Below are positions 26,715 to 35,920 of a stretch of DNA of 64,000 bases, piece after piece. The stretch comes from Pseudoalteromonas shioyasakiensis (lineage in GTDB: Bacteria > Pseudomonadota > Gammaproteobacteria > Enterobacterales > Alteromonadaceae), in NCBI RefSeq assembly GCF_024518675.1, contig NZ_JANIGL010000003.1, positions 62,001-126,000 on the forward strand, read 5' to 3'. Numbering within the stretch: position 1 is the first letter of the stretch; every line of letters starts with the position of its first letter. Below the pieces are notes generated by a model. That model did not search any database. It was not told where the DNA came from and saw nothing but the letters and a program-made list of their open reading frames with translations. A program made the translations under genes and the position numbers.

Positions 26715-28121
26715 TTAATGCCAAATCCCTTTTTCTGTTTTTCCCTGAATTTTAACCTTGTTTGCATCAAATTCTGGCTCGGTATTTTCTGCTCTTTGTT
26801 TATTATAATCGCCAGTTACCGCAAGTATTGTTGGTGTTAAGATGATGATAGCAATAACATTAACCACCGTCATTAACCCTAACGCAATATCCGCTAAATC
26901 CCACACTTCTTTTAACGTGGCCGATGCGCCCCACATCATCATAGATAAATACAACAGTGTATAAATGCCGCGCCCGAGTTTGTTATCGAGTTTAAATAAA
27001 TGCAGGTTACTTTCAGCGTATGCATAATTAGCAACCACTGAGGTGAAAGCAAATAAGGTAATTGCAGCTGCCACAAAGTATACTCCCCCTTGTGCTAGAT
27101 GGGCTATCATGGCTTCTTGCGTTAAACGAATTCCTTCCATCTCACCACTAATATCAACATCAGCTAATAATATAATTACAGCGGTACAACTACACAGTAC
27201 TATGGTGTCAAAAAACACCCCCAACATTTGAATGTAGCCCTGAGTAACGGGATGGTTTGGGATTGGAGTCGCGCAGGCTGATGCATGAGGTACACTCCCC
27301 GCGCCTGCTTCGTTTGAATACAACCCACGTTGAATACCATTTTTTATAGCTGCGCCCATTGCGCCGGCACCTGCTTCTTGCAAACCAAATGCTGATAAAA
27401 AGATATCTTTAAGCATGGCAGGTACTTGGGTGAAGTTTATAATGGTTATGAGCACCGCCGCTAATACAAATACAATGCCCATGATGGGCACAACGCGCTC
27501 GGCAAATCGGGCGATTGCTTTAAACCCGCCGAGTATAATTGACCCTGCAAGAACAGTAATAACAATACCAGAATAAAAGGTTGGAATTTCAAATGCGTAA
27601 TTAAGTGCATCGGTTATAGTGTTGGTTTGCATTGCGCTGAAGGTAAAACCGTAACCCAAAAATAAACACAGAGCGAATGCAATTGCGAGAGCTTTGCTTC
27701 CTATACCTTGTTGAATGTAATAAGCAGGCCCGCCTCTAAATTCGCCGTTACTATCGCGTACTTTATACACTTGCCCCAGTACGCTTTCGGCAAAGCCTGT
27801 GGCCATACCTAAAATGGCAATCATCCACATCCAAAAAATTGCGCCACTGCCGCCAAGTGATATAGCAACGGCTACACCGGCTAAATTCCCTGTACCTACT
27901 CGCGCACTTAAGCCAGTACACAATGCTTGAAATGAACTAATATCGTTTTTATCGCATTTGCTGCTTGTGCGTAATAACGAAAACATGTGTTTAAATTTTA
28001 CGATTTGAATAAGCTTTAAACGCACTGAAAACCAGATACCCGTGAACAATAAAATGTAAATGAGTATTTGCCCTTCGCCCCACAGTAAGTTGTTAATTGT
28101 GCCTACAATCAAATCGAACAT
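26715..28121 (-). CDS. Alanine/glycine:sodium symporter (AGCS family)
   Basis: This 468-aa polytopic transporter has family signatures: SFQALCTGLSARVGTGNLAGVA, RGGPAYYIQQGIG and GIQRGLYSNEAGAGSVPHA. It imports small amino acids with Na+, which suits a marine host. It has about 10-11 helices and normal length. The start MFDLIVGTINNLLWG is typical. It sits between two patatin genes. Confidence 0.95.
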   Translation of the reverse strand: MFDLIVGTINNLLWGEGQILIYILLFTGIWFSVRLKLIQIVKFKHMFSLLRTSSKCDKNDISSFQALCTGLSARVGTGNLAGVAVAISLGGSGAIFWMWMIAILGMATGFAESVLGQVYKVRDSNGEFRGGPAYYIQQGIGSKALAIAFALCLFLGYGFTFSAMQTNTITDALNYAFEIPTFYSGIVITVLAGSIILGGFKAIARFAERVVPIMGIVFVLAAVLITIINFTQVPAMLKDIFLSAFGLQEAGAGAMGAAIKNGIQRGLYSNEAGAGSVPHASACATPIPNHPVTQGYIQMLGVFFDTIVLCSCTAVIILLADVDISGEMEGIRLTQEAMIAHLAQGGVYFVAAAITLFAFTSVVANYAYAESNLHLFKLDNKLGRGIYTLLYLSMMMWGASATLKEVWDLADIALGLMTVVNVIAIIILTPTILAVTGDYNKQRAENTEPEFDANKVKIQGKTEKGIWH

Positions 28122-28231
28122 GTTTTGCCTTTATAATTTTTATAAAACAAAGATAGAATATAAATTCTTAAATTAAGAATATTCATCACTTTATCTTTAT
28201 TTATAAAATACTCAAGGGCTTTTGTTTTTAA

Positions 28232-29212
28232 TTAACCATAATGGTGCTGTTTATCTGTTTGTGGGTACTGATGTTTAAGATAATCATTACCTGCAGCAAG
28301 TCCTAATTTATAATCATTGCGTAAATCTGCATCGGTACTGCCGAGTAACTTACTGTGTAATTTGCTGCCAGCAAAAATCTGTATTACTTCGAGATCTTCA
28401 GGCGGGTTTTCCATAAAGTTTAATTCGTCTAAGTAAGCCTGCTCATGCTGTAGTAGATAATCGAGTGATTTTGGGCAGTAACCTGATGCGCAAACAAAGG
28501 TTTTCAGTTTATTTACCCAAGCTGATTGTATTGGCAAGCTGGCATCAACGGTACGAATAACAACTATCTTGCGCGCACCCCGATTGTAAGCCTCTCTTAC
28601 AGGTAGCGGCGCAGCAAGGCCGCCATCTAAAAAGAAGTCATCGTCGGCTAAAGTACAGGTACTGCATTCAGGCTCTTCGTTTGCAGCTGCTTTATCAAGC
28701 CAAGGAGTTAATCTAACGCCTTGTTTATATAAAAATGGTAACGCACTGGAGGCTTTTAACAGCTCACGCCATTGTTTGCCTTCACCTGTTGGAGTTAAGA
28801 AGTATGGTTTTCTATCGCGTGCATTGGTGGCTGTGATCAGCAACTCTCTTTGACCTAAGCTGGTTTTAGCTGTTTTAAAATCAAGAGCACGGTTAAACTC
28901 GGTGGTTTTATCGAAATACCAATCAAGATCGACAATACTTTTACCCAGGAAACCACGGCCAAGTTGGAAAAAACGTTTATGACGTGACAAACCTCTGATC
29001 AGGCGTTTTGCATAGCCTTTTTGTCTAGCTAAAAAGCTTGTCAAATTTTGTGAGCCGGCAGACGTGCCAATAAAAAGGTCGAATGGGTCATACTGGTGTT
29101 CAAGCCACGCATCAAGAACGCCTGCGGTAAAGATCCCTCGTTGCCCACCTCCTTCTGCGATCAATGCTGTTTTATTGAAAGTGTTTGAGATTGTAGCGTC
29201 TTGAGATTTCAC
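28232..29212 (-). CDS. Patatin-like phospholipase, YjjU type
   Basis: This 326-aa protein has an oxyanion hole (AEGGGQRGIFTAGVL, 19-33), a catalytic elbow (GTSAG 49-53, Ser51) and the Asp motif LDGGLAAPLPV. The layout resembles E. coli YjjU. A CxxC pair (ECSTC) near the middle is an extra feature. It is cytosolic, with no signal peptide. The substrate is unknown. Confidence 0.88.
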   Translation of the reverse strand: MKSQDATISNTFNKTALIAEGGGQRGIFTAGVLDAWLEHQYDPFDLFIGTSAGSQNLTSFLARQKGYAKRLIRGLSRHKRFFQLGRGFLGKSIVDLDWYFDKTTEFNRALDFKTAKTSLGQRELLITATNARDRKPYFLTPTGEGKQWRELLKASSALPFLYKQGVRLTPWLDKAAANEEPECSTCTLADDDFFLDGGLAAPLPVREAYNRGARKIVVIRTVDASLPIQSAWVNKLKTFVCASGYCPKSLDYLLQHEQAYLDELNFMENPPEDLEVIQIFAGSKLHSKLLGSTDADLRNDYKLGLAAGNDYLKHQYPQTDKQHHYG

Positions 29213-29395
29213 TGCCTTTCTTCCTTTGTGTTTGTTACTGGTTTATACCCTCATTCTAATGAGTTTTCACTAAACGTTAAAATTGATTATATAAATTGAA
29301 TTAATTAATAAAATAGAACAGTAAGAAGTTCGCTTACCGCTATTTTTGATATGGCTACTTTAGCAAACGCTAAATGTATGTTTGCTTAATTTAAC

Positions 29396-30394
29396 TTAAC
29401 GACTTTTTAAATCCGCTAATATTTCCAGCGCTCGCTGCCTGTGTTCACTATCATATAAATCATTGGTAAAAATAAACTCATCAACGCCGAGTTCTTTAAC
29501 AATCATTTCGAGCTTATGTTTCACCGTTGCAGGGCCGCCTACAATCGATAAGCCGAGAAAGTTTTCTACTTGGGCTTGTTCTTGCTCACTCCACAGCGCA
29601 TCCATACTGGTAACGGGCGGCTTTAACCACAAAGGATGGCCACGCATTAACGCTAAAACGCGTTGTTTAGAAGTGCTCGCTAAGTAGTGCGCTTGTTCAT
29701 CAGTATCTGCTGCAACCACAGGTAAACCCAGCATGACATAGGGTTTGTCTAATACTGCTGATGGTTTAAATTCACTTCTATACAAAGCAATTGCATCATA
29801 TAAAAAGCGCGGTGCAAAATGCCCTGCAAAAGCATAAGGTAAACCTTTTTTAGCTGCCAGTTTCGCACTGTATAAGCTTGAACCAAGTAACCAAATGGGC
29901 ACATTGGTGTTTTCGCCTGGTATAGCACGTACTGGGGAGCGCTCATCACTTGGGCCTAATAGCGCTTGCAGTTCGGTTACTTCATCGGCAAAGTTCTCTG
30001 CTCTGCGTTCATCGCGTCTAAGTGCTCGGCTTGTTATGTGGTCACTTCCTGGTGCTCGCCCTAGCCCTAAATCAATACGCCCAGGATATAAGCTCTCAAG
30101 CGTACCAAACTGCTCAGCAACAACTAGTGGCGGGTGGTTAGGTAACATTACGCCGCCAGCGCCAACACGGATATTACGTGTTTGCCCGGCGATATGACCA
30201 ATTAATACAGACGTTGCTGCGCATACAATGCCAGGCATATTATGATGCTCAGCCATCCAAAAGCGATTAAACCCTAATTGATCAGCCTTTTGCGCATACG
30301 CTACACTGTTTGCTAATGTTTGCGACACGCTCTCATGCTCTTTCATTGGGCTTAGCTCTAATAATGAAAAATGCATATTTTTAAGTACGCTCAT
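29396..30394 (-). CDS. LLM-class flavin-dependent oxidoreductase
   Basis: This 332-aa luciferase-like monooxygenase fold protein has LGFNRFWMAEHHNMPG near the start, then GAGGVMLPNHPPLVVAEQFG and YPGRIDLGLGRAPG. All are standard for the MsnO8/YhbW group that uses reduced flavin. It lies 66 bp downstream of the siderophore-interacting (flavin reductase-like) gene on the same strand, so the two probably share an operon under MarR control. The substrate is unknown. Confidence 0.9.
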   Translation of the reverse strand: MSVLKNMHFSLLELSPMKEHESVSQTLANSVAYAQKADQLGFNRFWMAEHHNMPGIVCAATSVLIGHIAGQTRNIRVGAGGVMLPNHPPLVVAEQFGTLESLYPGRIDLGLGRAPGSDHITSRALRRDERRAENFADEVTELQALLGPSDERSPVRAIPGENTNVPIWLLGSSLYSAKLAAKKGLPYAFAGHFAPRFLYDAIALYRSEFKPSAVLDKPYVMLGLPVVAADTDEQAHYLASTSKQRVLALMRGHPLWLKPPVTSMDALWSEQEQAQVENFLGLSIVGGPATVKHKLEMIVKELGVDEFIFTNDLYDSEHRQRALEILADLKSR

Positions 30395-30460
30395 AACACT
30401 CTCTGTTTAAGTTCAATATAAGTATACAGTGGTGCCGCAGGTTTATTTTTCAAATGCCGT

Positions 30461-31243
30461 TCAAGCATTTGATTGATGCTGTTTTTCGACTTTTAAACCA
30501 TCGGCTGTTATGCCTTGCTTCCAATACGCTGAGCAAGCAATGTTTTCTCTAGCAATCGCAAACTGTGAGCGTGCAATGGTGTTTATTTCACGAATAAGTG
30601 ACGACTCCAGTGCCATAAATATCACAGGTTTATTGCCTGTTGACCTTGAATTACTTGCAGTCAATTGCGTTATCACTGCATTAATTAAGTCAACTTGTGG
30701 TTGCTCGCTTACGAGCCAATTAACCTGATAATGACTGGGTACTGTGTCTAGTTCAATAATATCGCCTTCATCAGGTACATGAATGATTGCGTTTACTGAG
30801 GCACTGGCTGGTAGTTTTTGCAAATAGCCATTAATTGCATTCACAGATGTTAAATCACCAATTAATAAGTACTCAGATTGGCTAAAGTCAGAAAGTTTGC
30901 GAGGGCCGGGCCCTGCGATACCAAGGTTATCACCTATTTTTGCTTGTTTTGCCCAGTTTGTCGCGATACCGCGATGTTGGTTTATGACAAAGTCTAGCGT
31001 AATGGCACCACTGTGTGGGTCGATATTACGAATAGTATAAGAACGCATTGGCGCAGGATTATCCGCTTTTAAATTTAACTCAACCTCGGTTTTACCTTCA
31101 TGAGGAAAAAGCACTTTTACATACGCACCTTGTTGATCAATGGGGAAATCAGCAAACTCGTCAGAGCCAACAACAACTCGCATTAAGTGCGGTGATATCT
31201 GTTTGCTGCTTATTACCTGTGCACGACGTATTTTTTTACTCAT
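30461..31243 (-). CDS. Siderophore-interacting protein / ferric reductase-like flavoprotein
   Basis: Family members bind FAD and reduce ferric siderophores. This protein has MRSYTIRNIDP (FAD-binding RxYT), GIATNWAKQAKIGDNLGIAGPGP and YLLIGDLTSVNAI. The C-terminus has SAYWKQG. I take the ATG at 31243 (MSKKIRRAQV, 260 aa) because GGAGA lies upstream; the TTG at 31255 overlaps that site. It is divergent from a marR gene with two operator-like repeats between. No Fur box was recognised. Confidence 0.87.
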   Translation of the reverse strand: MSKKIRRAQVISSKQISPHLMRVVVGSDEFADFPIDQQGAYVKVLFPHEGKTEVELNLKADNPAPMRSYTIRNIDPHSGAITLDFVINQHRGIATNWAKQAKIGDNLGIAGPGPRKLSDFSQSEYLLIGDLTSVNAINGYLQKLPASASVNAIIHVPDEGDIIELDTVPSHYQVNWLVSEQPQVDLINAVITQLTASNSRSTGNKPVIFMALESSLIREINTIARSQFAIARENIACSAYWKQGITADGLKVEKQHQSNA

Positions 31244-31292
31244 GGTTGTCTCCAATTATTTAGTAATGATTAATTGCACAACGCCCCATTGG

Positions 31293-31332
31293 TTGATAAA
31301 ATCAACTATATACTTTTAATTGACTTTGTCAA
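31293..31332. promoter_or_regulatory. Twin MarR-type operators
   Basis: ttgataaaatcaa (31293-31305) and ttgactttgtcaa (31320-31332) share the palindrome TTGA-N5-TCAA with centres 27 bp apart, in the 104-bp divergent promoter region. Paired palindromes beside a marR gene suggest autoregulation and control of the divergent operon. Confidence 0.75.
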
Positions 31333-31347
31333 CTAACTAGGTGTTTT

Positions 31348-31776
31348 ATGACACAACAAAATTTAGCCGCTACTTTATTTGCTCTTGCTCAGAGCTACCG
31401 TGTGACCGTACGCAATTCAATTAACGCTAACGAGTTAGGTATCAACGCATTACATGTACGCTGCTTACATATTATTGCGCAAACGCCTCATTGCACAGCA
31501 AACGATATTGTTCAGCAAACTCAACGTGATAAAGCACAAATAGCACGTTTGATCAAAGAGTTACTCAAACTTGATTTAATTACTAAATGTGCCGATGAAA
31601 ATGACAAACGCTGTTTTATCCTCTCGTTTACCGCGGCGGGTGAGCTGTTATTACAAAAATTACATGCTGCGGAGCAAAGTGTTGATGCCTTACTGTGCCA
31701 AGGGCTAGATCAAAACCAAATTGATAATTTTTTGCATACAGCTAAGACTATGATCAGCAATATAAAAAATGAATAA
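31348..31776 (+). CDS. MarR-family transcriptional regulator
   Basis: This 142-aa dimeric winged-helix repressor has the recognition-helix region TANDIVQQTQRDKAQIARLIKEL and the wing DENDKRCFILSFTAAG. It probably controls the divergent flavoprotein/LLM operon through the TTGA-N5-TCAA pair. The inducer is unknown. The ATG at 31348 is the natural start. Confidence 0.9.
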   Translation: MTQQNLAATLFALAQSYRVTVRNSINANELGINALHVRCLHIIAQTPHCTANDIVQQTQRDKAQIARLIKELLKLDLITKCADENDKRCFILSFTAAGELLLQKLHAAEQSVDALLCQGLDQNQIDNFLHTAKTMISNIKNE

Positions 31777-31840
31777 CATAGCTAATATACGCTAGCGATA
31801 CTAATCTAACCCTTGGCATTTTAACTTGCCAAGCACTATA

Positions 31841-31856
31841 CTGTACAAATATACAG
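31841..31856. promoter_or_regulatory. LexA (SOS) box
   Basis: ctgtacaaatatacag fits CTGT-N8-ACAG exactly and lies 17 bp upstream of the umuD ATG. Confidence 0.93.
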
Positions 31857-31872
31857 TTAAGTGTGTTTTAGT

Positions 31873-32286
31873 ATGCGTGTTATTCCAATTTATATCGAAG
31901 CAGGCGTGTGCGGGTTTGAATCCCCCGCCGCACAATATAAAGAATTAGGCTTATCTCTTGATCAATTATTAATAAAGCACCCCGATGCCACATTTATCGG
32001 TGTGGCCTCCGGTGAGTCAATGCAAGGGGTGGGTATTTTTGATGGCGATTTACTGTTAGTTGACAGAGCTGAAGATGCTAAAAATGGTGATGTGATCGTT
32101 GCCAACTTAAATGGCTTATTTGTCTGTAAGTTACTCGATAGAACTAACGCACAGTTGTTGTCAGCATCCCCTGCCTATGGGCCTGTACAACTATCAGCCA
32201 GTGATGAGTTTCAATTAGAAGGCGTTGTGACCCGCTCTATTCGCCTACATCGTTTAAGCCCTGAGTTACACCAATGTATGCCTTAG
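31873..32286 (+). CDS. umuD: Translesion polymerase V subunit UmuD
   Basis: UmuD self-cleaves on RecA filaments to UmuD', which activates UmuC. From the ATG at 31873 it is 137 aa. The cleavage pair is C13-G14 (VCGFESPA), the catalytic Ser49 is in GESM and Lys86 in VCKLL. A GTG at 31861 gives four extra residues but is less family-like. An exact LexA box precedes it. It overlaps umuC by 13 bp. Confidence 0.95.
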   Translation: MRVIPIYIEAGVCGFESPAAQYKELGLSLDQLLIKHPDATFIGVASGESMQGVGIFDGDLLLVDRAEDAKNGDVIVANLNGLFVCKLLDRTNAQLLSASPAYGPVQLSASDEFQLEGVVTRSIRLHRLSPELHQCMP

Positions 32287-33536
32287 TCGATGCGGTATCG
32301 TTTTACGCCAGTGCCGAAAAGGTATTTGATCCTGCAATTAGGCGCAAACCCGTTGTTGTACTAACTAATAACGATGGCTGCGTTTGCGCTGTATGCCCGA
32401 TTGCGCGTAAGTTAAATATTCCTAAATTTCAGCCGTATTTTAAAGTAAAGCATTTACTAGCAAAGCATCACGTGATTATTCGCTCATCTAACTATGAGCT
32501 GTATGCTGATTTAAGCGACAAAATGATGAATGTGATCAGTCGCTTTTGTGATAACCAACATATCTATTCGATTGATGAATCATTTTTACACTTTAATGGC
32601 TTTGCACCTTTAATTAAAGATTGGCATCAATATGGGCAAATGATACGCCACACAGTGTGGCAAGAAACGAAGTTACCTGTCGGCGTGGGATTTGGTTCAA
32701 CACCCACACTTGCTAAAGCCGCCAACCATGCCGCTAAAAAGCTTAAGGGCTTTAATGGTGTTGCAGTAATTGATGATGAAAACTCACGTAAACACGTTCT
32801 TAGTTTGATGGATGTCAGCGATGTGTGGGGGGTTGGTCGGCGTATAGCTAAGAAGCTAAAATTATTAAATATCAATACCGCACTTGATTTAGCCGAGCAA
32901 CAACCACGACGTATTAAACGACAATTTAGTGTTGTATTAGAGCGCACTGTAAATGAACTCAATGGCATAAGCTGCTTAAGTTGGGATGAAGTACGCCAAG
33001 ATAAACGGGAAGTATTTTCAACCCGTAGTTTTGGCAAGCGTTTAACCGACCCTATTGCATTAAAAACGGCGTTAGTGAACCATTGTGTTGTCGTGGCAAA
33101 GAAATTGCGCCAACAACGCTCAGTAACTAAACGGCTATTATTATTTGTCGCAAGCTCCCCACATGAACAGTATTACTACAAAAAATCATTAATCTATGAC
33201 TTTACTATACCGAGTGCTGACAGCCGTGTGTTAGCCAGTGCAGTGAGTTGTTTATTTGATCAGCTTTATCAGCCTGGGGTGAAGTTTTATAAATGTGGTG
33301 TCGGTGCACTCGAGCTAAACTCGGTGCAATTTCAACAAGCCGATTTATTTGCGGTGGCAAATGATAATATTAAGCTCATGCAATGTTTAGATGCCATTAA
33401 TCAGCGTTATGGCAGTGATACACTCAGCCTTGCCAGTCAACATCAAACACAATCATGGCATATGAAACGCGCGTTTTTATCACCGCAATACACTACACGC
33501 TGGCATGCTTTACCTAAAATAACGTGTGACTTATAA
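32274..33536 (+). CDS. umuC: Translesion DNA polymerase V subunit UmuC
   Basis: This Y-family error-prone polymerase is 420 aa, normal length. Catalytic acids are D6 (YALVDAVSF) and D101-E102 (YSIDESF). The helix-hairpin-helix region follows (SDVWGVGRRIAKKL), then the little-finger domain and a C-terminal tail. It overlaps umuD by 13 bp and is translationally coupled under the LexA box. Its 3' end overlaps the opposite-strand gene by 6 bp. Confidence 0.96.
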   Translation: MYALVDAVSFYASAEKVFDPAIRRKPVVVLTNNDGCVCAVCPIARKLNIPKFQPYFKVKHLLAKHHVIIRSSNYELYADLSDKMMNVISRFCDNQHIYSIDESFLHFNGFAPLIKDWHQYGQMIRHTVWQETKLPVGVGFGSTPTLAKAANHAAKKLKGFNGVAVIDDENSRKHVLSLMDVSDVWGVGRRIAKKLKLLNINTALDLAEQQPRRIKRQFSVVLERTVNELNGISCLSWDEVRQDKREVFSTRSFGKRLTDPIALKTALVNHCVVVAKKLRQQRSVTKRLLLFVASSPHEQYYYKKSLIYDFTIPSADSRVLASAVSCLFDQLYQPGVKFYKCGVGALELNSVQFQQADLFAVANDNIKLMQCLDAINQRYGSDTLSLASQHQTQSWHMKRAFLSPQYTTRWHALPKITCDL

Positions 33537-33998
33537 ACGCTGTAGCTCGAAGGTACACTCAACATCGGTGTTCTCAATGCTGTACTGTATTTTATGGTCG
33601 GCTAAAAAGCGTAAAGTTTGACTGGTATCGAGGTTGTCACTGTCATTCTCACAACGGTTGTGGCGAAGTGTCATGGTAAGGCCTTCACTGGTGTATTTAA
33701 ACTTGGTGGTTACTAAACAAAAGTTAGGCACTTTATTGGTTTGAGTCCCATTGTGTAATGCATTAAAAATAATACCGCTTCCGAGGCTAAAACCAAGGTC
33801 GGTCTCGTTTTTATTATGCCAGCTAAGTTCACCGCTTGAGCAAATATCACTGTTCCCAGCAATTAACTTATAACTTCCTAATTTAGCGTTTAATAATTTA
33901 ACAAATTGGCTTTTATTACTGGGCAACACAGATTTAGCATCACTTACTTGCGTAAATAATACGCCTACCATACAAAATAAAGCTTTATAAAAATGCAT
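33531..33998 (-). CDS. Uncharacterised secreted protein
   Basis: This 155-aa protein has a signal peptide (MHFYKALFCMVGVLFTQVSDA, cleaved near residue 21) and four later cysteines (CSSGELSW, FCLV, NRCEN, VECTFEL), probably two disulfides. I do not recognise the family. It ends inside the umuC tail on the opposite strand. Confidence 0.6.
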   Translation of the reverse strand: MHFYKALFCMVGVLFTQVSDAKSVLPSNKSQFVKLLNAKLGSYKLIAGNSDICSSGELSWHNKNETDLGFSLGSGIIFNALHNGTQTNKVPNFCLVTTKFKYTSEGLTMTLRHNRCENDSDNLDTSQTLRFLADHKIQYSIENTDVECTFELQRL

Positions 33999-34098
33999 TA
34001 AATACCTAAGTTTAGGATGACCTATCTCTTTAGCATAGCATAGGTACAGTGATTAAAATAATGATAAAGCAAGTAACAAAACTCGCTTTAAATGATCA

Positions 34099-34617
34099 TT
34101 ATTGCCAATACTTAGCAAACAGTTGTGGGTAACTTAATTTTAAAAATTTTGGTTTATCTTTAAACCGTTTACCTTTAGGTTGATTTAGCCCTGAAGGCAC
34201 AAACGGTAACTCATCATCGTTACGCTCTTCATACAATAACCCGGCGATAAGATCATACTCGTCTAAGTACGGGTAAGGTTGCTCATTTAAGTAATAAAGC
34301 GGCGTGCTGTCAGCTAATGAGTCAGGGTTTGCAATGGCAGCATTGAATACTGACTCACCACGAGAAATAAGCCAACAGCGAAACTCTGAAAAGCCATAAT
34401 CATCATTACAGCCAGCCATAACAAATGCTGCACCAAATAAATCCCAGGTATAGCTCTGGCGCATGCAAATACTAAACTGTTTATCAAAAGCAATGAGTTG
34501 CTCGTCATCTAAATCAGCGAGTAACGCTTTTAATCGTTTACTAACTGACTCAGGATCAGCGGTTTTATCTTCAACCGTCACTAATTGCCAAAATTCAGCT
34601 TCTGTAAATTCGCTCAT
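34099..34617 (-). CDS. DUF4240-family protein
   Basis: This 172-aa acidic soluble protein resembles DUF4240. It starts with EAEFWQLV and contains LADLDDEQLIAFDKQF, then DYGFSEFRCWLISRGESVFNAA. Function unknown; relatives occur near toxin-immunity or scattered loci. It overlaps the upstream ywbE-like stop by 4 bp (ATGA), so the two are coupled. Confidence 0.7.
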   Translation of the reverse strand: MSEFTEAEFWQLVTVEDKTADPESVSKRLKALLADLDDEQLIAFDKQFSICMRQSYTWDLFGAAFVMAGCNDDYGFSEFRCWLISRGESVFNAAIANPDSLADSTPLYYLNEQPYPYLDEYDLIAGLLYEERNDDELPFVPSGLNQPKGKRFKDKPKFLKLSYPQLFAKYWQ

Positions 34618-34808
34618 GAAACAATCTCTTTAACACGCCCTACTTGGCCGTCTTCTAATTGCACTTTAATGCCATGAGGATGATTCGGTGATTTAGTCAA
34701 TAAACGCGAAACTATACCGTTAGTTAATGTGCCACTACGTTGATCTTGTTTTAAAACAATGTTGACTTCAGTGCCTGGGGAAATTTGAGAACGAGTAGGA
34801 ACAGCCAT
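34614..34808 (-). CDS. YwbE family (DUF2196) protein
   Basis: This 64-aa protein has the complete short family pattern GTEVNIVLKQDQRSGTLTNG, NHPHGIKVQLEDGQVGRV. It is a small beta-rich protein, possibly KOW/SH3-like, of unknown role. Its end overlaps the DUF4240 start. Confidence 0.85.
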   Translation of the reverse strand: MAVPTRSQISPGTEVNIVLKQDQRSGTLTNGIVSRLLTKSPNHPHGIKVQLEDGQVGRVKEIVS

Positions 34809-34856
34809 AAATGTATCTCTTTTACAATTTTTAAGGATTATAGCTTTATGTGCAGG

Positions 34857-35318
34857 CTATACAAGGGTAATGACAATGGACTGGCGCTCATTGGCAGTTA
34901 AAATTGCGATTAGTCGTGCATGTATGTCACTCGCATTACCGATTATTTGGAAATCAAACCCTTGTCCATTACCATCTAATATACAACTTAGGTAATTGTC
35001 AGCAATTGCAAGCGTGCTTATACGAGAAATATCCACCTCAGATACTTTTTTAATTAGCGCTTGTTTCACCACCAATTGCTCATTAACCCGAGTAAGGGCG
35101 TTCACAATCGCATGTTGTTTTATAAATTTATCACTGTAGCGACGTGAAAATGCCCAAAACGCAATTGCAATAACAAAGCCATTACTAAAAACAGGTATCG
35201 CAGTGTCATTCGTTGACGCGGTTATTTGATAAATACCTAGAATAAAAAACAGTAACGCAAGTGCCAATAAACTATATTGTTTTTGTTTGTTAGATAGATT
35301 TGAAAAAACGGTTATCAT
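34857..35318 (-). CDS. Uncharacterised two-helix membrane protein
   Basis: This 153-aa protein has two hydrophobic helices (residues ~14-33 and ~44-58) followed by a soluble ~95-residue domain with alternating strands ending QSIVITLV. Family not recognised. The start is one base after the stop of the upstream small gene, so they form a tight operon. Confidence 0.65.
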   Translation of the reverse strand: MITVFSNLSNKQKQYSLLALALLFFILGIYQITASTNDTAIPVFSNGFVIAIAFWAFSRRYSDKFIKQHAIVNALTRVNEQLVVKQALIKKVSEVDISRISTLAIADNYLSCILDGNGQGFDFQIIGNASDIHARLIAILTANERQSIVITLV

Positions 35319-35319
35319 A

Positions 35320-35607
35320 TTAAAGTGAGTCCGCTAAAAAACTGATTGCCTGTGGTTTGATGTTGATTACAGCAAGCTGCGCTTTTATTTCACTTTCAAG
35401 CGCTGGTAATTGTTGTTTGCTGTTAGCCTCAGATAAAGCTAATTCATCAATAAAGTAACAGCTTACCTGTAAACTGCCCGCTGGTTTTTTTAAATTAACT
35501 TCATGGGTTAAATACGCAAAACCGCTACAATCATATTTAATATTTTCACAGGCAATGGTCAACATTTTTCGAAGTGATTTATCGAGTAATTTTTCTGTTT
35601 TAGTCAT
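35320..35607 (-). CDS. Small conserved protein of unknown function
   Basis: About 95 aa from the internal ATG at 35607 (MTKTEKLLDKSLRKML), which overlaps the upstream lipoprotein stop by 8 bp. A longer frame to 35715 would overlap that gene by more than 100 bp and is unlikely. It resembles a short protein family often labelled 'Fis family' in related marine bacteria, but no DNA-binding Fis helix is visible, so I would not use that name. Confidence 0.6.
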   Translation of the reverse strand: MTKTEKLLDKSLRKMLTIACENIKYDCSGFAYLTHEVNLKKPAGSLQVSCYFIDELALSEANSKQQLPALESEIKAQLAVINIKPQAISFLADSL

Positions 35608-35821
35608 TTTGTGTTGTTTGCTCTGTGGCTCTATTTTTTTTGTATTCGTCGTAACTATCTTCTTGGCGCTTAATGCATTCGTGATATTCTTTATCAGCCA
35701 TATAGTTACATTCATCTAACCGCGCAGATTGAATTTCATGATAACGACTATCAGATGTACAAGCCGATAAGATAAAAATCATTGAAGCACTAAAAAATAA
35801 TTTCAGTGTATTGAAAACCAT
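35600..35821 (-). CDS. Small lipoprotein
   Basis: This 73-aa protein has a lipobox (ILSAC, Cys21), then a charged, helical mature part rich in Glu/Tyr/Asp (ECNYMADKEYHECIKRQEDSYDEY). It is the first gene of a four-gene minus-strand run with overlapping ends. Function unknown. Confidence 0.65.
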   Translation of the reverse strand: MVFNTLKLFFSASMIFILSACTSDSRYHEIQSARLDECNYMADKEYHECIKRQEDSYDEYKKNRATEQTTQND

Positions 35822-35920
35822 TAAAAATTCCTTACATTTTATAGCGCAAAACTAATTCATCAAACGCGCTTTTGCTGTATATTGCTCTCGTTTTATATTA
35901 ATTACAATTAAGGCTGTATT

